Of a DNA stretch of 64,000 nucleotides, positions 11,253-19,598 are shown in pieces. How positions within the stretch are numbered: the stretch's first letter is position 1; each line of letters begins with the position of its first letter. Source of the DNA: Phaeoceros laevis (taxonomy: Eukaryota; Anthocerotophyta; Anthocerotopsida; Notothyladales); NCBI GenBank assembly GCA_049999765.1, contig JBNGIQ010008911.1, forward strand, positions 1-64,000, given 5' to 3'. Below the pieces are notes generated by a model that did no database searches, was not told where the DNA came from, and saw nothing but the letters and a program-made list of their open reading frames with translations. The position numbers and the translations under genes are program-made.

Positions 11253-13829
11253 TTACCAGTAGTCCTTACAGGAACATTTTCCATCCTTGAAGACATGGAA
11301 GCGACTTGCATCCCGGCAGATAATGGTACGATTTTCCACTTCGGATATGTAAGCTGTGGCTATATGGCAGTCCTCGCACACCCGCTGATTTTTGGCAACA
11401 CGTATGGTCGTCCCCTCTGGTGTCATGTTCAGAGCATACGCAATAGCCAGTTTCTCGCTGTGCCCACACAACTCGGCTTCTCTTTCTTCGTCGGGTGTAT
11501 CCCTCAACGACGAGTCAAGGTGCGGGAGATACCCTGCTTTCTTCATTTTGGGGATCAACAGTTCCAGCCTTGCAAAGATACCTTCACTCTCAGGATGCTG
11601 CTTGTCTCCGACTACAAACGTGTGCACAACTCCACCCATGTCCGTCCACCAGCACTGGCCTGCCATCTTCCATGCCCCACATTTCTTTCTCCTTGATTGC
11701 ATCTCCTTTGCCTCCTCCCACATCTGAGCCCCTGCATAAACGTTGGACATCAACACATAGGATGGCGCATCTTTTCTATCCAACTTCAGTGCACCCTCAA
11801 AGGCCTGTTTAGCAATCTCAACGTTATTCCACTTTCTGCAGGCACCCAACAGAGTGTGCCACACTGAAGCATTAGGTGGAAGAGGCATGGTCTTGGCCAT
11901 TCCTAGCGCCTCGTCCAGATGACCAGCACGGCCAAGAAGGTCCATCATGCACGTGTAGTGCTCTGCGATTGGACTGATGCCATATTCTGCTCTCATCGCC
12001 TCAAAGTACGTCCGACCCTTGTCCACTAGACCCACGTGGCTGCACACTGTCAGCACACTAAGAAACGTGATGCCATCTGGTTGTATGCCCTCCAGTCTCA
12101 TCCTCTCAAGCAACTCAAAAACGACCTCACTATCTCCCTGGCGGGTATATCCACCAATCAGTGCATTCCAGGCATCAATGGTTCTTTCAGGCAATGAATC
12201 AAACACCTTCTGTGAATCAAACATGCTTGCACACTTGGCATACATATTCACTAATGCGGCTCCCACAACTGCATCAGCCTGCATTCCACGTTCCTCAATC
12301 TGTGCATGGAGCTGCTGTCCTAAAGGTAGACCTGCAACAATTGCACATGCCTGTAGTAGGCACACAAATGTAACAGGATCTGGAGGAGCAAGGCCTTCCT
12401 GTCCCATACTACTGTACAGACTAAGTGCTTCCTGGCCCATTCCCTGCTGGGTATAACCTGCAATCATTGCGGTCCATGTAACCACATCTCGCTCTGGAAG
12501 TCTGTCGAACACGTTGCGAGCGTCCTCTAAGCTGCCGCACTTCGCATACATGTTGACCAGGCTGCAGCCTAGAACCACATCATTTTGCAGGCCCTGTTGT
12601 TCAATCTGTGCTTGGAGCTGCCTTCCCTCATTTAGAGCTTCTACACCGACGCTGGCAAATGCTTGTAGGAGGCATAAAAATGCTACATGATTTGGCTGAG
12701 AGGAGCCCTCCTTTTGCATTTGAATGTAAAGACCAAGGGCTTCCTGCCCCATACCCCTGTGGGCATAAGCTGCGATCATCGCGGTCCATGTAACGACATT
12801 TCTGTCAGGAAGCCTGTCAAAAATGCTGCGAGCATCCTCTACACTGCCACACTTTGCATACATGTTCACCAAGCTGACACCTAGAACCACATCACTTTGC
12901 AATCCTGCTTGTTCAATTTGTGCATGGAGCCGCTTTCCCTCATGCAGAGCACCTACACCTACACTAGCACATGCCTGCAGGAGGCATAAATAAGTAACAG
13001 AGTTAGGAGGGGAGAACCCTTCCTTTTGCATACTTCGGTAAAGATTGAGGGCCTCCTTACCCATCCCCTGCTGCGCATAGCCTGCAATCATAGCAGTCCA
13101 CGCCACAACATCTTTCTTCGGAAGCCTGTCAAACACTCCTCGAGCATCCACCAAGCTCCCGCACTTCGCGTACATATCGAGCAGGCCTGTTTGAACAAAG
13201 ATATCTTGCTTCCTTGAAGTAGCAAGGATATGAGCATGGACCTCTTTGCCGGCAACCAAATCCTTAGCAGTGGCACAAGCTTTTAGAACTGCTACATAAA
13301 TGCGGTTGTCGGGCTGAATGGCAGACTGGCGCATTTGTCTGTAGAGTCGTATAGCCTGGGCAGCCTCTCCACCTCTAGCAAAGGCGAATATTATGGTAGC
13401 CCAGTTGTAGGAGCTCGGAGTACGGACCTTGGCAAAGACTCCCATTGCTTCCTCCAACCTCCCATGCGAAGCGTACAGGCCAATGAGGTGCGTGGCCAAG
13501 AACGCGTCTCCTTCATACCCACTTTCAATTGTGAGAGAATGAATCCGTCGCCCCAGAACCAGGTCCTTGTTTGCGATGCAGCTCTTCAGTACACGGTAGA
13601 AGAGATTGTTGTCCACATGGCATCCTTTTTTCACCAGATGGTTCAACTCTTCCACAGCGTCAGTGATCCGTCCGCCCACACGGGCGGATTTGAGGTTGCA
13701 AGCTCCGTCTATGAACGATCCATGAAGAGCGGAATCCCGTCCAGAACCCTGATGCTGGTAACACCTGTGTCCCGAAGACATCTCCAAGAGGGTCCGGCTT
13801 GTCATGTGACGGCAGCATAGTGATAGCAC
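11253..13829 (-). CDS. PLS-class PPR protein with complete E and DYW domains (organelle RNA editing factor)
   Basis: A single-exon 858-residue protein. A short N-terminal region, probably an organelle targeting sequence, is followed by a PLS-type PPR array (about residues 75-690) with repeated MYAKCGS and WTAMIAGYA signatures. Next come E/E+ motifs (KWNNVEIAKQAFEGAL, HTFVVGDKQHPESEGI) and a DYW cytidine deaminase domain (about 766-858). The deaminase zinc site is visible as H790-S-E792 and C818-x-x-C821, and the protein ends CSCKDYW. Such proteins deaminate specific cytidines in mitochondrial or plastid transcripts. The PG-box region reads AGQCWW instead of the usual PGCSWIE. It is a close paralogue of the plus-strand genes at 19.6 and 22.9 kb and the only PPR in the window with an intact DYW end. 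It contains two copies of the GALHEG-type module. Confidence 0.95.
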   Translation of the reverse strand: MLSLCCRHMTSRTLLEMSSGHRCYQHQGSGRDSALHGSFIDGACNLKSARVGGRITDAVEELNHLVKKGCHVDNNLFYRVLKSCIANKDLVLGRRIHSLTIESGYEGDAFLATHLIGLYASHGRLEEAMGVFAKVRTPSSYNWATIIFAFARGGEAAQAIRLYRQMRQSAIQPDNRIYVAVLKACATAKDLVAGKEVHAHILATSRKQDIFVQTGLLDMYAKCGSLVDARGVFDRLPKKDVVAWTAMIAGYAQQGMGKEALNLYRSMQKEGFSPPNSVTYLCLLQACASVGVGALHEGKRLHAQIEQAGLQSDVVLGVSLVNMYAKCGSVEDARSIFDRLPDRNVVTWTAMIAAYAHRGMGQEALGLYIQMQKEGSSQPNHVAFLCLLQAFASVGVEALNEGRQLQAQIEQQGLQNDVVLGCSLVNMYAKCGSLEDARNVFDRLPERDVVTWTAMIAGYTQQGMGQEALSLYSSMGQEGLAPPDPVTFVCLLQACAIVAGLPLGQQLHAQIEERGMQADAVVGAALVNMYAKCASMFDSQKVFDSLPERTIDAWNALIGGYTRQGDSEVVFELLERMRLEGIQPDGITFLSVLTVCSHVGLVDKGRTYFEAMRAEYGISPIAEHYTCMMDLLGRAGHLDEALGMAKTMPLPPNASVWHTLLGACRKWNNVEIAKQAFEGALKLDRKDAPSYVLMSNVYAGAQMWEEAKEMQSRRKKCGAWKMAGQCWWTDMGGVVHTFVVGDKQHPESEGIFARLELLIPKMKKAGYLPHLDSSLRDTPDEEREAELCGHSEKLAIAYALNMTPEGTTIRVAKNQRVCEDCHIATAYISEVENRTIICRDASRFHVFKDGKCSCKDYW

Positions 13830-14520
13830 TCATAGATGACGGACACCGCAACAAGCGCAAGCCCGCTCAGCAGAGCAAAGGGCGAGGCGAACGTGGTGCT
13901 GTAAGCAGTCGAGCGGGGCCTTGACGTTTGCTTGAGGGTCGAAGTGTGCTCTCAACTGAGACCACATTCCCCGCAACCCACCATCCACTGCAGTCGTTTG
14001 TCTCGCCACAAAAGACCTCCCTTCCCAAATCCAGAGAGCTGTCGTGCTTTGGATGAAAACCCCGCATCATTTAGCTCCATAACTCCTCCCTTGTCCAAAC
14101 AAAGGCTGGGCCATGTTTTTGCAAGGTCTGCAGCAGCCCACACGCACCGTGCTCATGAAGAGCAACTGAAGGAGCTCTGACTACTACGAAGCCAAAGCAA
14201 GTAGATTTTCGTGGGCCATCTTCCGGTGCCGGCACCCCCAGACGTAGAAATCTCTTCCCTTCCGCTTCCTCTTTTAAAACTGAAGGTGCACCTCATGCTT
14301 CTCACCTTCCGCTGTCCTTCAAGTGGTCTACATGATTTGGGCACACGTGCTGCTTATTTGTAGTTGGCAGAACCTTCGAGCTTGTCTTGAATCAAACTCC
14401 ATTCAAGAAGTTCAATGCACCAAATCCACCGATTAGCATATGCCCCACACAGCTCGTGCTTTTTGGAGAGTCTCCTAGACAAATAAGCAAGTCTACCTAG
14501 CTCGAACAGGTACTACCGGT
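13830..14520. other. Intergenic upstream of PPR-DYW
   Basis: Probable promoter region of the minus-strand PPR-DYW gene; no further gene or RNA recognised. Confidence 0.5.
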
Positions 14521-14720
14521 GCACTTTGCATACATGTCCACCAAGCTGCTGCGGCCTAGGATCACTTCATCTTGCAGTCCACGGTTCTCTATCTGTGCAT
14601 GCAGCTGCTTCCCTTCGTGCAGACCTCCGCTCTGCTCTGGTCTTGCTCCTACCGTGGTTTTTGACGGTTGACCTGGTGCCTCGTGCAGAATGAGAAGACA
14701 TGTAAAATATACAATGTTGC
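14521..14720 (-). pseudogene. PPR gene fragment
   Basis: A minus-strand frame contains GLHEGKQLHAQIENRGLQDE and then SLVDMYAKC (14521-14631), matching one PPR module of the neighbouring 19.6-kb and 22.9-kb genes. About 80 nt upstream in the same frame, YFTCLLI resembles the preceding CLLQAC helix, but the spacer is unrelated. The rest of the gene is absent, so this is a relic. Confidence 0.75.
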
Positions 14721-15489
14721 CAAGGAAAGAAAAACCATCTCTACTTTCGTGTTTGCGAAAGTGGAGGCGCGCAGGGTTTTGCTCAGCAGCGCCAGTGACG
14801 AGCTGGGCCTCACACGAAGTGCCTTTTTCTAACATTGTTGCATCATGTTGTTGCGAGAAGTGGCCAATGCGACTTATTCAAGGTTTGCCCCATAAAGGTT
14901 CGACATATCATGGTGAATGCCAGACTCCAGGGAACTATCTCCTATCTGCAACTGGTTGCATATTGTGAGCACCATCCGACATTCCTCATCCCCGACTAAG
15001 CTCGCATACTGTTCATTGTCGAAGGGTCCCAACGTCATAGGTTTCTGAGTGGGAGAGCCCAGGGAGTCCGGCAAAAAGTTATCGCCAAAAAAAACCGTCT
15101 TGCGAAAGTGCGAAGGAGTCGTCGACAATAGGAGTCCCGAGCAAGCCTCACCCGGCACTTGCTTGCTTTGTAGGGTTAATTTATCACCATCCAGCTTAAG
15201 CTCATTGAACCAATCTTCCCTGCGCCTCAGCCATGGCGGACGGATGGAACTCTTGGAAATGTTTGCACTGGTTTTAATGAAACCTAGTCTTGTATAGTCT
15301 AGTCTAGTCTAGCTAGTGCAGAGGAATTTGTGCAAGAAACCCTTGCCCCTGAATTGGCAAGTAGATCCCAGGCAGGTTTCCATCTTGCACTAGGCAGAGC
15401 ACAACCACGTGGCGATACAGTGTTGCTGTCGTACCTGGCATTGTTTGTTGTGGTTGGATACTAGACAAGCTGATGAGTGACATCCGTCC
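14721..15489. other. Intergenic with a TAGTC microsatellite
   Basis: At about 15286-15315 there is a short run of the pentamer tagtc. The rest shows no recognisable gene. The distal part should contain the promoter of the PPR gene starting at 15490. Confidence 0.5.
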
Positions 15490-18400
15490 ATGGCGGGGCT
15501 GGGATTGTATTCGTGTTTCACTTCGACTGCGAGCTGGAAGGGCAATGCCACTTCATCTTGGACAAGGAGCAGGACGATCGGGTTTACCCGATCTGATCCA
15601 GGAGGCAACGGCCCAAACAGGCAGGAGGAGCTCTGGAAGGACCTCTTCTCGTACCCCTCTGACTGGTGGGACAACAGGCTGGGCAAGGCAGGACATTCTC
15701 CTTCAAAACTCAACGAGCTGCGAATTCATGATGGGTGTTCTTGGAACGGATTCTTCATCCCTGAAACCCGACTCTACTTTGCTTGCAGAGAAGCTCCCGA
15801 CATCCGGACTTCGTTCACAAGCGAACAAGGGAGCCTCTCTGGCTGGACAATCAAAACAAGCCTGCGTGGGTGACCTGCCGCTTGGGCACCTTGGATGCCT
15901 CCTCTGAGCCCCGGAGTGGCTCAAGGGGCTTTCAAGGTTTGCAGTATGTCAGGGCTGTTCTGCCAGCCGATGAAATCCGAAGCTTATGCGAGAAGGGCCA
16001 TCTTGACAGGGCGCTGGAAGTCTTATCGTGCATGGACCAGCAGGGTGATGTTCCTTCGCGGGAGGTGTATAGCTCTCTTCTGAAAGCGTGCACCAAGAGG
16101 AAGGCATTGGCTCAAGCCAAGAGAGTACATGCTCATTTGGCTAAACACGGCTTAGACTCCTCCAGTAGGTTGCTTGGTGAATCTGTGGTGAATGTACTGG
16201 TCAAGTGCGGTGGCCTGGACGATGCTCTTGAGGTGTTTCACAGGTTGCCAGATCGAACAGTTTTCTCATGGACAGCCGTGATATCTGGATACACTATGAA
16301 CGGGCAAGGTCACGAGGCGTTAAGAATGTACAAGCAGATGCAACATGCAGGGGTGGAGCCAAATACATACACCTTCGTTAGCTTACTGAAGGCATGCAGC
16401 ATCATATCGGACCTAAGTGAGGGCAAGCTCATCCATGCTGAAGCTTTGAAGTACGGCTGTGAATCTGATGTATACGTGGGCACCTGTCTGGTTGACATGT
16501 ATGCCAAGTGCGGGAGCGTTTTGGCTGCACAGAGTGTGTTTGATGGGTTGTCCCAGCGGAATGTGGTGTCGTGGACTGCAATGCTCACAGCATATGCCCA
16601 GCAGGGCCAAGCAGAGATGGCTTTGCAGCTGTTTGAACACATGCAGGAGGAAGGTGTAAGTCCAGATGTACGAACTTATGTGAGCGCTCTTCAAGCATGT
16701 GCTACACTAGCTGTGGAAGATGAAGATGTGAGTATTGATGGGCAAAACAGGACAGTGGAAGCGTTGGAGAAAGGAAAGGCAATACACGTTGAAGCCTGGA
16801 GGAAGGGCCACAATTCTGACGTGATTATTGGTAATGCACTAATTAGCATGTATGGGAAGTGTGGAAACATTTGGGATGCGCAAGATGTGTTTGATGGGTT
16901 GCCGAACCCGACCGTCGTCTCATGGAATTCCATAATTGGGGCATATGCTCAGCAAGGAGATGCAGAAAAAGGTTTGCAGCTGTATCAGCAAATGCAGGAG
17001 GAAGGCATGAGTCCAAATGATAGGACTTTTGTAAGTGTTCTCCAAGCATGTAATATGGTTGCAGATAAGGAAGAAGCAGTTACTGTTAATGGACAGTCTG
17101 CTAGAGTGAAATCCCTGGAAAAAGGGAAAGTTATGCATGCCCATGCTCGGGACAGGGGCTATGATTCTGATGTCTTTGTTGGTAACACCCTCATCGCCAT
17201 GTACGGGAAGTGTGGAAGCATTGAGGATTCAGAACATGTGTTTATTAGATTATCCCAGAGGAGTGCGGTGTCGTGGAATTCCATGCTTGCAGCGTATACT
17301 CACCAAGAAGAACCGGAGAAGACTTTGCTTCTATATTATCAGATGCTGGAGGAAGGTGTGAGTCCAAATGATCGAACCCTTGTGAGTGTACTTCAAGCAA
17401 ATGGTGTGTTTGCAGAGAAGGACAGTTCCCTTAGCAAAGCAATGTATCTGGAGAAGGGCAAGGAAGTGCATGCTGAGATTTGGAGAAAAGGCTATGTATC
17501 AAATGTTGTTGACAACACCCTTGTGAGCATGTATGGGAAGTGTGGAAGCTTGGTAGATGCACAAAATGTGTTTGAGGGGCTGTCCCAACGAAGTGTGGTG
17601 TCATGGAATGTGATGCTTACGGCGTTTACCCAGGAGGGCGAAGCGGACACAGCTTTGGTTCTCTATCAGGAAATGCAGGAGGCTGGCCTGAGTCCAAATG
17701 ATCGGACTTTTGTGAGTGCCATTCAGGCATGTGGCATGCTTGCGGAAAAAGGGGATCAAGTAAATTCATTAGGAAAAGGTAGAGCATTGCATGCGGAAGC
17801 CTGTAGGAGAGGCTATGAGGATGATGTGTTCATTGGCAGCACCCTCATCAGTATGTACGGTAAGTGTGGGAGCAGTGATGATGCCCAAAATGTGTTCGAC
17901 AGGATAGCACAGCCAAGTATAGTGTTGTGGAATGCAATGCTTTCATCCTTTGTCGAGCACGGTTTAGGAGATAAGGCTTTGCAGCTATATGGACAAATGC
18001 AAGAGGGTAGCGTTAGCCCAAATGATATCACCATTGTGTGCATCTTGCAAGCGTGCAGCCATATAGGAAGCTTGGATGTCTGTAGGACCATCCATCTGAA
18101 GCTTGTTTCTGCCAGAAAGATCCTAAGTCTTCATTTGGGTAATACTCTCATTCATGCATATGGGAGATGCGCAAGCATAGTGGATGCTTGTCATGTGTTT
18201 GATGCTTTGCCACAGCGTGATGTGATATCATGGAATGCGCTGATTGCTGCATATGTAAGGCAAGGAAATGTTCTGGCCAGTTTGCAATGTTACGAGCGAA
18301 TGCAGCTGCTCGGTCAGACCCCAAATGGGGTGACCTTTCTGTCACTTCTCGCTGCATGCAGCCACGCGGGCCTAGTAGGCAAAGGTGTGGAGTATTTCGA

Positions 18401-18914
18401 ATCTATGACTACAGACTATGGCATATCCCCAGGTATTGAGCACTATGTGAGCATGGTTGACCTACTTGGACGTGCAGGATACTTCTCAAAGGTGGAAGAG
18501 TTGCTGTTTACAATGCCAGTCAAGCCTGACCTGTCCTTGTGGTTGTGTTTGCTGAGTGCGTGTCGGAATCACGGCAAGGTCGTGCTGGGAAGGAAAGCCT
18601 TTGATTGCGCAGTGACTTTAGAGCCTACTCATCCTTCTGCATATATCCTGATGTCAAACCTCTATGCTCTTATGGGCTTGTGGGACAGTGCAAATGAAAT
18701 ACATGAGATGAGGCAAATAGCAGGTGCTTGGAAGAAGCCTGGCCAGAGCTGGATTGAACATGACCACCAAGTATACACGTTTATGGTAGGGGAGCAGATA
18801 CACCCCCAGCAGAAATTGCTGTACAACCTCGTGGACAAGGTCAACTTGGCGATTTCTAAAGACACAGATAGTCCAATTACGGACTATGCAGATATGGATC
18901 AATCGCTTACGTGA
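15490..18914 (+). CDS. Long PLS-class PPR protein, E-type, with N-terminal OSB-like WWD/PDF motif
   Basis: Two exons are proposed: 15490-15687 and 15789-18914, giving about 1107 residues. The intron 15688-15788 would be GC-AG (AAG|GCAGGA...TTGCAG), phase 0 on both sides. Joining the exons restores a continuous motif: LWKDLFSYPSDWWDNR, then RHPDFVHK and EPLWLD, strongly resembling the PDF motif of plant organellar single-stranded-DNA-binding (OSB) proteins. A long PLS array follows, with MYGKCGS/MYAKCGS repeats, and then an E region (SAYILMSNLYALMGLWDSA; GQSWIEHDHQVYTFMVGEQI). The protein stops without a DYW domain, so it would need a partner deaminase to edit. Several repeats carry an extra 15-25-residue acidic insert ending in LEKGK. 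Organelle location is inferred from the family. A conservative model starts within exon 2 only. Confidence 0.85.
15688..15788 (+). other. Probable GC-AG intron
   Basis: The donor is AAG|GCAGGA rather than GT, and the acceptor is TTTGCTTGCAG. Splicing keeps phase 0 and fuses WWDNRLGK to RSSRHPDF, restoring a contiguous conserved motif. No GT donor in the vicinity gives a compatible phase and an equally good motif. Confidence 0.6.
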
Positions 18915-19294
18915 GCATTTCATCTAGGCTTACGGAGAGAAGTGTGAATATGTGTCGATGTAATTCTTGCACAGATAGCTTTGCCTGCAAGCAGTGGACA
19001 GATTTCCACCATCAGCTGTGGAAATTCCTTCCATCAAGGTCCGTCAAGGACATTGGAGAAAATCCGCATCTCTCGGGAGGGTAATGCTGATCGCCTTCAG
19101 TGCGTGATGGAGTCCATCAGGTCTTACACCATCAGAGTAATAAGAGTAGACTGAAAGGCCGTCGATATCCCTTGAAAGCTTGACTTGGACGATGCAGTCG
19201 AACACGTCATCCGTCATACGTCCTCCTCAACACTTGTGGCGGCCATGGCTAAAGTCACGCGCTGCCCATTTAATCTCTTCCATTGCCAGACAAG
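18915..19294. other. Intergenic
   Basis: 3' region of the PPR-E gene. Nothing else recognised. Confidence 0.5.
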
Positions 19295-19596
19295 TGTCCG
19301 TTGTCAGCCTGTTTTGACGTCGCCCACTACAATGTGTGTACCATTCCGCCAATTTCATCAGCTCTCCCTGGCGTTTTCCATGCCTGTGCTTTGACTCTCT
19401 TTGCCTGGACAGCCTTTGTCTGCTCTGGCATTCCTGTATTTTCACAGATGTTTGCCATCAAGACGTATGCTGCTTCATCATGTTTGTCCAAGCCCACTGC
19501 ACAGTCAAATGCTTGTTTTCCAAGTTTCATGTTGTTCCAATTTGGACAAGATCCCAACATACATCTCCTGATGACAGCGAACCAGTCCCATTTGAT
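19295..19596 (-). pseudogene. PPR E-domain fragment, antisense to the PPR cluster
   Basis: The minus strand encodes GSCPNWNNMKLGKQAFDCAV, AAYVLMANICENTG and GGMVHTL, which align with the E domain of the neighbouring plus-strand genes. After VHTL a frameshift leads into VVGDVKTG, matching VVGDKQH. Everything N-terminal of this domain is missing: the relic ends at about 19596, immediately before the ATG of the next plus-strand PPR gene at 19599. Confidence 0.8.
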
Positions 19597-19598
19597 TG

